Below, piece by piece: positions 32,018 through 39,714 of a stretch of 48,997 bases of DNA. Origin of the DNA: UBA10205 sp964373815 (lineage in GTDB: Archaea; Iainarchaeota; Iainarchaeia; Iainarchaeales; Iainarchaeaceae); NCBI GenBank assembly GCA_964373815.1, contig CAYJWI010000008.1, forward strand, positions 1-48,997, read 5' to 3'. The notes under the pieces were generated by a model, which did not search any database, had not been told where the DNA came from, and worked only from the letters and a program-made list of their open reading frames with translations. The position numbers and the translations under genes were made by a program. Numbering within the stretch: position 1 is the stretch's first letter; the number at the start of each line of letters is the position of its first letter.

Positions 32018-32458
32018 ATGGCCCAGAATCCACTTCGCAGGATAGCTCTTGCCTACATTTTCCTCCAGCTCATAATCTGGGTAAAATCCGCGTACTTTTT
32101 TTCCATGTTCGGCCACGGAAAGGTGCTGCTTTTCAGCGTTTCATCATTCCCGCGCGATGCGCTGTTTTTCGATTTTTATTTCCATGCACTGATGCATGGC
32201 CTCATCGCAATCCTCGCCGTCCTTTTCGGGAAAAATTTGCCGCAGTTCAAGCTAGGGTACGTTCTTCCGGTGGTTTTCGCCGCTGTAGCGCTGCACAACT
32301 TCGCTTACTGGCTCACTTACTCCCACCCTTCGCTGCTCTACACTTTGCTCGATTTCGGCAGCGACAGCGCTATCCTTCTCTCCGCTGTTTTTGCCGGGTT
32401 CATACTTTCAAAAAACGTTGCTGTTAAGAAACTGAAAATCCCTATTCTGGGCGCTTGA
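32018..32458 (+). CDS. Four-helix membrane protein of unknown function
   Basis: This 146-residue protein has about four hydrophobic segments (RIALAYIFLQLIIWV, HALMHGLIAILAVLFG, YVLPVVFAAVALHNFAYWL, DSAILLSAVFAGFIL) joined by short loops and a basic C terminus. Several aromatic and His residues lie in or near the membrane. No family is recognised. It converges with the LMW-PTP-like gene, with the stops 1 bp apart. Confidence 0.6.
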   Translation: MAQNPLRRIALAYIFLQLIIWVKSAYFFSMFGHGKVLLFSVSSFPRDALFFDFYFHALMHGLIAILAVLFGKNLPQFKLGYVLPVVFAAVALHNFAYWLTYSHPSLLYTLLDFGSDSAILLSAVFAGFILSKNVAVKKLKIPILGA

Positions 32459-32459
32459 A

Positions 32460-32915
32460 TCAGCGCAGCCTTCTTTGAATGAGCTTTCTGCTGGCAGTTT
32501 TTTTCCTCGGCCTTGCTCTCATTCGCACTGATTTTGCAGCCAGTTCTTTTTGCATTAAATTTATTTTTGTGAGAAGGGTTTCTCCCCAATGAGCCAATTT
32601 CGGAGCAAGCATTGGGCTGGAACCAAGTTCGAAGAAATCTATTTCTTTGGCATGTAGTATGTTTTTCGGATATCTTATAATTTCTAAGAGTGCTTGTTCA
32701 TACCCTTTGCCAACGGTGTCTGCAACTACTATAATATCTCTTTCTGATAATGCCTCTAATTTGCTTGAAAATATGTTGGTGTTTATTATTGTAAAAGGGA
32801 TTGAAACTTTGCGCATTGCAAGGAATCTGCTGAATGCACGCTTCATTTGAAAGCTTCTACTAATCCCCCCAGCGCACACGAAACATATTCTCGGCATTGA
32901 AGGTCGCGCAGCCAT
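32460..32915 (-). CDS. LMW protein-tyrosine-phosphatase-like protein
   Basis: This 151-residue protein has PRICFVCAGGISRS near the N terminus, which fits the C-x5-R-S phosphate loop of low-molecular-weight phosphatases and arsenate reductases (usual form VCxGNICRSP). The usual Asn is Gly. Further on, SERDIIVVADTVGKGYEQ could be the following strand, but the DP acid motif is not clear. The middle of the gene is AT-rich compared with its neighbours, suggesting a different origin. The C terminus is very basic (RMRARPRKKTASRK). Starts at 32915 or 32897 are possible. Confidence 0.5.
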   Translation of the reverse strand: MAARPSMPRICFVCAGGISRSFQMKRAFSRFLAMRKVSIPFTIINTNIFSSKLEALSERDIIVVADTVGKGYEQALLEIIRYPKNILHAKEIDFFELGSSPMLAPKLAHWGETLLTKINLMQKELAAKSVRMRARPRKKTASRKLIQRRLR

Positions 32916-32945
32916 GCTAAATTAACGCTTTCTGGGCTTTTAATT

Positions 32946-33107
32946 TTATGGCAGGAATTCCTTGTTCAACAGTTTCGGCTGCAACGAATCGAGCAAATGA
33001 AATATAGCTAATTTTTTCTTGCTGTTCGATTCGTTGTTGGGTGCGATTATCCATGCTGCGCATGGATGTTGCTCGCTGCGCTCGCATTATGGCAGGAATT
33101 CCTTGTT
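32946..33107. repeat. 21-bp direct repeat: duplicated 3' end of top6A
   Basis: The 21 bp at 33087-33107, which encode the last six residues and stop of top6A (N-K-E-F-L-P), recur exactly at 32946-32966. Outside the exact match a further 45 bp align loosely. In the matching frame the extra copy reads QPKLLNKEFLP-stop against PQKIKNKEFLP-stop. The 120 bp between contain a REP-like hairpin. This looks like a duplicated or displaced gene tail, perhaps left by an insertion. Confidence 0.6.
33049..33085 (-). repeat. REP-like element with 8-bp hairpin
   Basis: On the minus strand, GCGAGCGCAGCGAGCA (33070-33085) differs by one base from GCGAGCGAAGCGAGCA at 9796-9811 on the + strand. In both places it is followed by a perfect 8-bp hairpin with a GCA loop (here arms 33049-33056 and 33060-33067) and then by ACCCAAC. 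The hairpin arms differ completely between the copies yet stay paired. Confidence 0.5.
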
Positions 33108-34181
33108 TTTGATTTTCTGCGGCACGTATTGCTCGGTAATGAACCGTATCCCTTTCTTGCTCAGGGCTTCGAGCTCTAGCTTGTATGCCTTCTCTTTCAT
33201 GTTGGCGAACTCCTCTTTCCACTCCTTCTTCTGGAACCACTCATAGGATTCCATTTCCTTGAGCCTTTTCACGTCGAGCTGGTTCAATTTGATTGTGACC
33301 TCTTTCGGGATTTTGAATTCCTCGACGTCTTTTGTGCTAAGCCCTATGAATTTCGCCTGAGGCGTTGCGAGCTTTTCTTCAGAGTATGAGAGCGAAATCG
33401 AGCCCTGCTTTATCACGGAGTAGATGTACATCCCCCAAGGGTCAGCGTCCGTGATTACATAAATCGGGAGCTTGAATTCCTTGCTAAGTCTCTGCGCTAT
33501 CCTTCTCTCTCCCCTTCCGGGCTGGCCCCTGCCTGTGAGTATTACGCAGTTGTTCTTTTTCCAGAACTGGTCCTCGTTGAACCTTCTCCACACTGCGTCC
33601 TTTTCTATGAAGAGCACGTAATCGGCGTTCACTTTCTTGAATTCAATTTTGTCAGGCTCGACATTGCTCGGGACGCTCCAGCCGCCAGAGCCCATTTTGG
33701 CAAGATCGATGCTATCCTTGCCGTCGCGCAGCTGCACATCCCCCGCAATTATCCCCTTAGCGGAGGCCGCAAGGTGCAGCTCCTCCCTCAAAAGGTCGAG
33801 CGATGCCTCGATGTCTTCAATGCATGGATCGGATTCGGACTGATCTTCGAAGGTGTTCTCGTTGGTGCCTTCAATGGTGTGCTTTAGCGCGTAGTACAAA
33901 TCCCTGATGCTCACAGTCGCCTGCTCTTCGATGACCTTCTTTATTTCAGATGCCACGAGCACGGTTTGCATGAATTTCCTGCTGTGCGCAATATTGAGGA
34001 ACTGCCTCTCGGACATCTTGTCCCCTAGCTTTATTGTCCCGGTTTTCTGGTCAAAGAAAATGTTGTTCAGCGTCCTTACAGGGAGCGCGTATGTGGGGTT
34101 TTGCTGCTTGTCTATTTGCGCGAGCAGCGCGCTGCCGATGTTATTGAGCTTCTTTATTACTTCCTTGTCCTTTTCCGCCAT
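33087..34181 (-). CDS. top6A: DNA topoisomerase VI subunit A
   Basis: This 364-residue protein has a winged-helix/CAP domain with the catalytic Tyr in SIRDLYYALKH near residue 95, and a Toprim domain with YVLFIEKDAVW (Glu) and VITDADPWGMYIYS (D-x-D). LTGRGQPGRGERRIAQRL lies between. It cleaves DNA in type IIB topoisomerase action with subunit B and is related to Spo11. The start is 2 bp after the top6B stop, so the two are one operon. Its 3' end is duplicated downstream. Confidence 0.93.
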   Translation of the reverse strand: MAEKDKEVIKKLNNIGSALLAQIDKQQNPTYALPVRTLNNIFFDQKTGTIKLGDKMSERQFLNIAHSRKFMQTVLVASEIKKVIEEQATVSIRDLYYALKHTIEGTNENTFEDQSESDPCIEDIEASLDLLREELHLAASAKGIIAGDVQLRDGKDSIDLAKMGSGGWSVPSNVEPDKIEFKKVNADYVLFIEKDAVWRRFNEDQFWKKNNCVILTGRGQPGRGERRIAQRLSKEFKLPIYVITDADPWGMYIYSVIKQGSISLSYSEEKLATPQAKFIGLSTKDVEEFKIPKEVTIKLNQLDVKRLKEMESYEWFQKKEWKEEFANMKEKAYKLELEALSKKGIRFITEQYVPQKIKNKEFLP

Positions 34182-34183
34182 AC

Positions 34184-35929
34184 TTATTCACCCTCCCCAG
34201 CTTCCTCGAAGCCTTTCTTTTTGCCTTTCTTATCTTTCTTCTTCTCCTTTTCCTTGCGCTTCTCGAACTCCTTTTCTATTTCCTCCTCGCTAGGTTCGTC
34301 CTTGCCGCCCGCGAGTTCCTTCTGCTCCTCCATCTTGAGGTGCTTTAGCACGAGCGCGTGCAGCTTTGTTTCAACATCTTTCTTGCTCTTTCCCGTGAGC
34401 TCCCCTACCGCGTATGCGACTTCTGTTGCGTACTTGTAGAACATCTTCTTCTTCGCTTCCTTCTCGTCCTGCCTTCTTTGGCGGCCAATGAAAATGTAAA
34501 TCTTCCTCCCCGTCTCCATGAGAGAGAGCCTGAGCTCTTCCATTATTTCGTCCTCGTCGCTTATCGCCTGCTTTCCTGCGGAAGTGTATGGTATGTGCAC
34601 TGAAATAAGATTGACAAATACTGTAAGCGGCGCGTTCTCGTAATCCTTGAGCCCGTACCTCTTCCACTCAACCGACTGCACAGCTTTAGTGATTGCGCAG
34701 CCGCCTGCATCGAAGAGCAGTGGCGCCCTGTTCGCAAACCTCATGATTTCTATTTTCCTCTGCGCCGCTCCTTCCTCGTTAGCTTCCCCAACCCTTCCCG
34801 CATCGCCGCCGAAAGCGATCCCGACCTCTATTTGGAATGGGAACCCTCCGCTGTAAACCGAAGGCTTTCTTGTAATTACCGATAGGAATTCCGGGTTCAC
34901 TATGCTCTTGAGGCTTTTCTGTATCCTGTCCTCGCCGATTGGGAGCAGGCCGTCGGTCCTCGGAGCTATGAAGTTCACTTTCTTGAACTGCTTTACTATC
35001 TCCTCCGCCTCTTCCCATGTAAGCTGCTTGGGGTCCTTGTTCATGTCAAAGGAGAGGCCCTTTCCAATCTCCTCTATGGATTTGTCGCCTGTCCTGTCAA
35101 AGCTGTTTTTCAGAAAGCTCGAGACCTTTTTCGCGTCAGTGTATTTCGAGAGCGTGACAAGATCATCAATAGTAACCCCTTTCGGGTGCGGCTTCATTTC
35201 GGTAGGCCTTGCGGGCACTTCCTTGAGCGTTCTCTTGAACACGACTTTCTGGCCGCTGGGCTCGATTAGCGTTATCTGCGCGTGGGGATTTGCGATTGCT
35301 GTCCTTCTCAAGTATTCCATCGGCGCCTGCTCGGAGTTGACGTACTTTACCCCCTTGAATTTCGCCTTTATGATAGTTCCCATGAATTCCTTGCCGAGCT
35401 CTGTGATGTTCGCGAGCTTTGGCTCGTTTTTCTTGGGGTCGATTGTGATTTCCGCGCTGAAAGGCTTTCCTTTGGCTGTTCCCGTGATGACGTTCGTGGC
35501 TTTTCCGGTAGTTATCTGCGAGAGCATGGTGCATCCTGCGGCGCCTATTCCCTGCTGGCCGCGCATCTGCATCATCCTGTGGAACTTTGTTCCCGCAAGG
35601 AGCTTTCCGAGCGCCTTTCCCACGGTCTCTTTTGTAAGGCCGGGGCCGTTGTCCTTTACGGCGATTTCGTAGTACTCCTCCCCTATCTCTTTTATCTGCA
35701 CCTCGATATCCGGGAGGATTTTCGCCTCTTCGCACGCATCCAAGGAATTTGTCACGTACTCGTGCACGATTGTTGTAAGTGTTTTTATTTTCCCGGTGAG
35801 CCCGAGCATCTGCATGTTCTTCTTGAAGAACTCGGCAACAGAGTGCTCCTTGAACTCCTTTGCGATGTCCTCCGCGCTAAGGCCCTTTTCCTCCTCTTTC
35901 TCGGCGCTTTTTTGTTTTTCTTCAGCCAT
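34184..35929 (-). CDS. top6B: DNA topoisomerase VI subunit B
   Basis: This 581-residue protein has a GHKL ATPase: IVHEYVTNSLDACEEA (N box), VKDNGPGLTKE (DxGxG) and MRGQQGIGAAGCTMLSQ (ATP lid). A helix-two-turn-helix region and a transducer domain follow (switch Lys in the FANRAPLLFDAGGCAITKAV block). The C terminus is charged and Lys-rich (EKRKEKEKKKDKKGKKKG). It dimerises on ATP binding to gate DNA passage. GTGGTGA precedes the ATG. Confidence 0.93.
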   Translation of the reverse strand: MAEEKQKSAEKEEEKGLSAEDIAKEFKEHSVAEFFKKNMQMLGLTGKIKTLTTIVHEYVTNSLDACEEAKILPDIEVQIKEIGEEYYEIAVKDNGPGLTKETVGKALGKLLAGTKFHRMMQMRGQQGIGAAGCTMLSQITTGKATNVITGTAKGKPFSAEITIDPKKNEPKLANITELGKEFMGTIIKAKFKGVKYVNSEQAPMEYLRRTAIANPHAQITLIEPSGQKVVFKRTLKEVPARPTEMKPHPKGVTIDDLVTLSKYTDAKKVSSFLKNSFDRTGDKSIEEIGKGLSFDMNKDPKQLTWEEAEEIVKQFKKVNFIAPRTDGLLPIGEDRIQKSLKSIVNPEFLSVITRKPSVYSGGFPFQIEVGIAFGGDAGRVGEANEEGAAQRKIEIMRFANRAPLLFDAGGCAITKAVQSVEWKRYGLKDYENAPLTVFVNLISVHIPYTSAGKQAISDEDEIMEELRLSLMETGRKIYIFIGRQRRQDEKEAKKKMFYKYATEVAYAVGELTGKSKKDVETKLHALVLKHLKMEEQKELAGGKDEPSEEEIEKEFEKRKEKEKKKDKKGKKKGFEEAGEGE

Positions 35930-35978
35930 TTTTCACCACTTCAATTCCTGCAAATTTCAATATTATAATTTTTCAATG

Positions 35979-36512
35979 CTACAATTCAAACTTCCCAATG
36001 TTCTGCCACCTGCGCAGCTTCCCGTAGACCGCGGAGTGCCCAGCCCCCTGCAGGAGCATTTCCACCGCTTTTTTTGCCCTTTCTACTTCCTCCTCGCTCC
36101 CGATTATACCTATCGTTTTCCCGTAAACAGAAATGTTCGCGCCAGTGTCGTTTTCTATCTCTTCTCTTGCCTGCCCGTGCGCCCCAATTACCCTTCCCTT
36201 CTTTGCCTTGAGCCTGCTCTCGTTCTTTCCGAGCACTTCCTCGAGCTCTATTAGTTCGAAGAGGCAATCATCCTTGAGGAGCCGGAATGCGTGCTCCGGG
36301 GAGAAGCCCCTTGCAATCGCCTTGACAATCCTTTGCGCCTTGAGGTATTTTATCGGCTGGCCTTTGCGTGTTATTTCCACTTCGCCCTCTTCGCTTTCCA
36401 CATGTATTTTCGTCTCTGTGAGCCTTTCTATTTCCATCCTTGTAGAGCCTTTGGCGCCGATTATCGCGCCAACCCTGTCATGTGGAACAAGCAGAACCTC
36501 GGAATCCTCCAT
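35979..36512 (-). CDS. KH-domain RNA-binding protein (Pno1/Dim2-like)
   Basis: This 177-residue protein has two KH modules: VPHDRVGAIIGAKGSTRMEIERLTETKIHVE (GAKG loop) and KGRVIGAHGQAREEIENDTGANISVYG (GAHG loop), with a helical linker ending GFSPEHAFRLLKDD. This is the archaeal Pno1/Dim2 pattern. In eukaryotes it chaperones the 3' end of pre-18S rRNA with Nob1 and RIO kinases. The next gene on this strand is RIO1, supporting a small-subunit maturation role. Confidence 0.85.
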   Translation of the reverse strand: MEDSEVLLVPHDRVGAIIGAKGSTRMEIERLTETKIHVESEEGEVEITRKGQPIKYLKAQRIVKAIARGFSPEHAFRLLKDDCLFELIELEEVLGKNESRLKAKKGRVIGAHGQAREEIENDTGANISVYGKTIGIIGSEEEVERAKKAVEMLLQGAGHSAVYGKLRRWQNIGKFEL

Positions 36513-36630
36513 TTAAGTAATTTATACTATATATTATTATATATTGCTTAGCCGGCTCGCCAGAAGAACCCCTTATTTGGAATTTCCAAGCTTTTTTGCT
36601 TAAGCCGCTTGGTGGGGGGGTTGGGTTCTC

Positions 36631-37416
36631 CTATTTGGCCTTCTCCAGTTTTTCCTTTCGCTCCTTTACGAGCGCGTAGAGTCCCTCAAAAGTTGTTTCT
36701 AGCCCGTTCTTGGAAAAATAGTTCGCCATGTTGCGCACATCGCGCTCGAAGAACTCCTTCGCCTTCGGGTGGCTTAATAGCAGCGCCTGAGCGAAATCAA
36801 TCACCACGAGCTTTTTTCCGCGCAGAAGTGTGTTGTACTCGGATAGGTCTGCGTGCACAAGCCCTGCGAGGTAGAGCCTTGCAAGGAACTCGATTGCCTG
36901 CTCCCGATAATCCGCAAGCTCCGCAGCGCTTGGCCTTGCCTCTTTTAGTGGAAGGCTCGCTTTCCCGTTCTCCCCGATGAACTCCATCACAATTACATTC
37001 TCCTTCATTGCAATGGGCAGCGGCACCGACGCCCCTGCCTCGTCTGCCATGCGAAGGTTCTTGAATTCCTTTTTCGCCCACGCGAGAACTACGCTGTTTC
37101 TGTCCTTGCGCAAGTCCCGGAAGCGCGGGTCGCCTTTGATGTAATCTATCATTTTCTTGAAATCGGTTGTCTCCTTCTTGAAAATCTTCACAGCCCTCTG
37201 GTTCCCGGCGCCGTCGCTTGCGGCGAACACGTGCGCCTCCTTGCCAGTGCTTATGATGTGCTCGAGAACGTCAAAGCTGCCCTTGTTTGCAAGCGTCTGG
37301 ATTGCGGAAAATGTTTTCGCATCGAAGACATGCTGGAATATTTTCCTGTCGGTCTCGTGCCTTATGTGCCTCTTCATTTCCTCGAAGTGCTCCTCGTAAA
37401 AATCGATGCTTTCCAT
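36631..37416 (-). CDS. rio1: RIO1-type serine protein kinase
   Basis: This 261-residue protein has STGKEAHVFAASDG (P-loop equivalent, near residue 57), the catalytic Lys in RAVKIFKKE, YIKGDPRFR (the RIO1 flexible-loop region), VHADLSEYNTLL (catalytic HxDxxxxN) and VVIDFAQALLLSHP (metal Asp). RIO1 kinases and ATPases finish small-subunit assembly. It lies next to the KH/Pno1-like gene. The C-terminal helix is Lys/Glu-rich. Confidence 0.92.
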   Translation of the reverse strand: MESIDFYEEHFEEMKRHIRHETDRKIFQHVFDAKTFSAIQTLANKGSFDVLEHIISTGKEAHVFAASDGAGNQRAVKIFKKETTDFKKMIDYIKGDPRFRDLRKDRNSVVLAWAKKEFKNLRMADEAGASVPLPIAMKENVIVMEFIGENGKASLPLKEARPSAAELADYREQAIEFLARLYLAGLVHADLSEYNTLLRGKKLVVIDFAQALLLSHPKAKEFFERDVRNMANYFSKNGLETTFEGLYALVKERKEKLEKAK

Positions 37417-37471
37417 GACAAAATAGTCCTATGGAAGAATGTTAAAAACCAGTGCAAAGGTGCTTGATTTT

Positions 37472-37825
37472 TTACCGCTTGTATTGTTTTTTTGCAAGCC
37501 TGCCCAGGTTAATGCGTGTTCGGCCCCTGCTCACATGGGTCCAGCGCCCCCTAAGGACATCCAAAGCGGTAACCTTTTCGCCTGTCCGCCTTAACCTTGC
37601 TTCTGCTTCATGCTGCGCATTCGCCAGTATCTCCGCTACTGTCGGGCTCCGATAAATTTTATTAATGGGCCTGCCTGCGTCTATCATTGCCCTGACATGT
37701 GCCCGGTCCTCACTGGCAAGCCTTTTTGCCAAGTCTTCCGCGCTGCCTTTTGGATAGAAAGCCCTTTCGGGGGTCAGTGAAATTCTTTGCCTGACTACCT
37801 TTCTGCCCGCAAAACGCCTAGCCAT
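37472..37825 (-). CDS. Basic protein of unknown function
   Basis: This 117-residue protein begins MARRFAGRKVVRQRISLTPE. A helical region follows (SAEDLAKRLASEDRAHVRAMIDAG, TVAEILANAQHEAEARL), then a basic C terminus (RGRTRINLGRLAKKQYKR). The ATG at 37825 is preferred to an upstream start at 37840. No domain is recognised. Its charge and its setting between RIO1 and aIF1A would suit a ribosome- or RNA-associated protein, which is only an inference. Confidence 0.6.
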   Translation of the reverse strand: MARRFAGRKVVRQRISLTPERAFYPKGSAEDLAKRLASEDRAHVRAMIDAGRPINKIYRSPTVAEILANAQHEAEARLRRTGEKVTALDVLRGRWTHVSRGRTRINLGRLAKKQYKR

Positions 37826-37922
37826 AATAAAGTAAAACATTCAAGTGGTTAATAAGAATTCCCTTTTCACATCGAGCTTGAATGCCTGCCATGCCGAAAA
37901 AAGGTACGTAGTTTGTGGGGGT

Positions 37923-38255
37923 TCACACAGGCAATTTGCTTAGAAACCCTTTCCTTTTCAGGTGCTCTGTCTGCATCCCCAAATACCGCCACACAATATC
38001 CGCTTTGGAGGGCTGGAAGTCCCAGAGCTTTATGACCACTATGTCGCGCTCCCTCATCCATGTCTTCTTCTTCATCTTGCCCGGAATCCTGCAGTTCCTC
38101 TCTATCCCGTCTTCGCAGAAGACCTTTATCTGGCTCCCACCGTGCAGCTGCATCACTATGCCGAACATTTCGTGCTCTTCGCGGCGCGGCAGCCTGATTT
38201 TGCGCAGCTGCTCTTCCTGCAGCTTTGCTGTCTGCTCGTCTTCGCGCCTTCCCAT
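37923..38255 (-). CDS. eif1a: Translation initiation factor aIF1A
   Basis: This 110-residue protein has the S1-like OB fold: EEHEMFGIVMQLHGGSQIKVFCEDGIERNCRIPGKMKKKTWMRERDIVVIKLWDFQPSKADIVWRY, matching archaeal aIF1A almost throughout. It occupies the A site of the small subunit during initiation. The ATG at 38255 is 5 bp after the DUF424 gene, so aIF2-beta, DUF424 and aIF1A form one operon. Confidence 0.93.
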   Translation of the reverse strand: MGRREDEQTAKLQEEQLRKIRLPRREEHEMFGIVMQLHGGSQIKVFCEDGIERNCRIPGKMKKKTWMRERDIVVIKLWDFQPSKADIVWRYLGMQTEHLKRKGFLSKLPV

Positions 38256-38260
38256 TTTTT

Positions 38261-38551
38261 TCACATCTTGATTATGATTGCATGCCAAACGCCTGCAATG
38301 CTGATAATGTCCTTTTCTGTTAAAAAACCCTGCTTTAACGCAACCCCGACGGCTTTTTTGCCGAAAAGGTTTATGCTCATGCATTCCTTCAGGAGTTCGG
38401 CGAGCCCCTGCTCGTTTACGATTTCGCCCTTGTAGAAGTATTCATCAACCGTGACATCGTACTTTTCATCGGAGAGGTTTTTGCCGAGGATTTCCCGATC
38501 GCAGCACGCGAGCAGTGCCCCGCTTGCGGTTTGGTGTGTCTTGCAGTACAC
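38261..38551 (-). CDS. DUF424 family protein
   Basis: This 96-residue protein fits DUF424, a small archaeal family: THQTASGALLACCDREILGKNL, DVTVDEYFYKGEIVNEQGLAELLKECMSINLFGKKAVGVAL. The family is conserved next to aIF2-beta or aIF1A in archaea, suggesting a translation role, but its function is unknown. The start is a GTG at 38551, 7 bp after the aIF2-beta stop. Confidence 0.78.
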   Translation of the reverse strand: MYCKTHQTASGALLACCDREILGKNLSDEKYDVTVDEYFYKGEIVNEQGLAELLKECMSINLFGKKAVGVALKQGFLTEKDIISIAGVWHAIIIKM

Positions 38552-38558
38552 CGCCCGC

Positions 38559-38966
38559 TCACCCTATTTTCTTTATGGGGCTAAGGGCGCCGCATGCAGT
38601 GCACTTTAGCACCTTGACCCCGCTGCGCTCGATTATTTCAGTGTCAGGCTTCTTGCACTCGTGGCAGAGCACGTACTCGTTCAAATAACTTAGGAAAAGC
38701 TTGTTTATCATGTCTGGGAAGAATTTTCCCGTCATGATGAGCTTGCCGTCCTCTATTGTCGCGGCTGTCGCGGTTTCCTTTGTGAAGTATTTGTAGAAGT
38801 GCTTTTCGTCGCGCTTTACGCTCTTTAGCGCCTGGGAGAAGTTCCTTATGATTGTCTTCTTGCCCTGCACGCTGCTGTCGAGCACAGGCAGCTCGAACCT
38901 CTCCTTTGCCACGGTCTTTTCAGGCAGGGACATGTAGAGCCTGCTTAGCATCTTGTCGTATTCCAT
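38559..38966 (-). CDS. eif2b: Translation initiation factor aIF2 subunit beta
   Basis: This 135-residue protein has the alpha-beta core TIIRNFSQALKSVKRDEKHFYKYFTKETATAATIEDGKLIMTGKF and a C4 zinc ribbon (YVLCHECKKPDTE with KCTACGA). The ATG at 38966 is about 27 bp from a TATA-like TTTTTAATGC, so a leaderless start is likely; ATGs at 38975 and 38990 are less likely. It heads the operon with DUF424 and aIF1A. Confidence 0.92.
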   Translation of the reverse strand: MEYDKMLSRLYMSLPEKTVAKERFELPVLDSSVQGKKTIIRNFSQALKSVKRDEKHFYKYFTKETATAATIEDGKLIMTGKFFPDMINKLFLSYLNEYVLCHECKKPDTEIIERSGVKVLKCTACGALSPIKKIG

Positions 38967-39064
38967 AATTACCATTGCATTCCTTAGCATTAAAAATCTT
39001 CTTGCTCGGCCAAAACTCTTCCCAGAGGATTTATTAAAGGAAAAGAGCTGATTATTGCGGTCAG

Positions 39065-39643
39065 ATGGATGAACTGCTTTCCGACAAGCTCAAGGCCGCC
39101 GCAGGCTTTGCCCTCTTTCTGCTCTTCGCTTTTTTGATATTCCAGAACGCTTCGCTTGTAAAGGAATTCGCCACGGGCTATGGCCTCTTCGGGCTTTTCA
39201 TCGCATCGCTTATAGCAAACGCGACCGTCCTTCTCCCGATGCCGATTGACATCGTGGTGCTTGCGCTAAATGCCCAATCCTCGAGCCTCACAGAAGTGAT
39301 ATTCGTCGCAATAGCTGTCGGCGCGGGCGCGGGGATAGGCGAGATGACCGCCTATATCGCAGGCCTTCTGGGTGTTGAGACCGCGGAGAAGATGAAGCAC
39401 ACCGAGTTCACGAGGATAAAAGAGATAAGGGGGAAAATCGAGAGGCTCGGGATGCGCTTCATTTTCCTAATCGCAATAATCCCCTTTCCTTTCGACATCA
39501 TAGGGGTTACTGCGGGCTTCATCCGCTACAACCCGAAAAAATTCTTCATCGCAGCGCTTGCAGGCAAGACATGCCGCTACACCATTCTCGGGCTTGCCGC
39601 TTACTATGGCTTTGCCTTCCTCAAGGGCGCGAACTTGTTTTAA
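39065..39643 (+). CDS. VTT/DedA-like membrane protein
   Basis: This 192-residue protein has an N-terminal membrane helix, then the VTT-type core: YGLFGLFIASLIANATVLLPMPIDIVVLALN, AVGAGAGIGEMTAYIAGLLG, and MRFIFLIAIIPFPFDIIGVTAGFIRYNPKKFFIAALAGKT. The re-entrant loop with FPFDxxG is typical. DedA/VTT proteins move or scramble lipids, including undecaprenyl phosphate in bacteria; the archaeal substrate is unknown. No operon partner is evident. Confidence 0.78.
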   Translation: MDELLSDKLKAAAGFALFLLFAFLIFQNASLVKEFATGYGLFGLFIASLIANATVLLPMPIDIVVLALNAQSSSLTEVIFVAIAVGAGAGIGEMTAYIAGLLGVETAEKMKHTEFTRIKEIRGKIERLGMRFIFLIAIIPFPFDIIGVTAGFIRYNPKKFFIAALAGKTCRYTILGLAAYYGFAFLKGANLF

Positions 39644-39714
39644 TTTTTTTAGCATTCTGGGAGCAAATAGCGAGAAGTAAATTCCAGCTTAAATTTTCCA
39701 GCAAAATACCTGCT

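Noticed and set aside
32917..33240. 107-codon minus-strand frame over the top6A tail
   Set aside because: It is in a different frame from top6A and its Gln/Arg-rich sequence results from the duplicated tail and the REP-like element.
35282..35968. Long open frames (228 and 256 codons) antisense to top6B
   Set aside because: They lie wholly opposite a gene with clear GHKL motifs and have Cys/Leu/Phe-rich, low-similarity sequence typical of mirror frames in GC-rich genes.
36553..36563. 11-mer GCTCGCCAGAA shared with 30571
   Set aside because: Too short and without structure or consistent context; likely chance.
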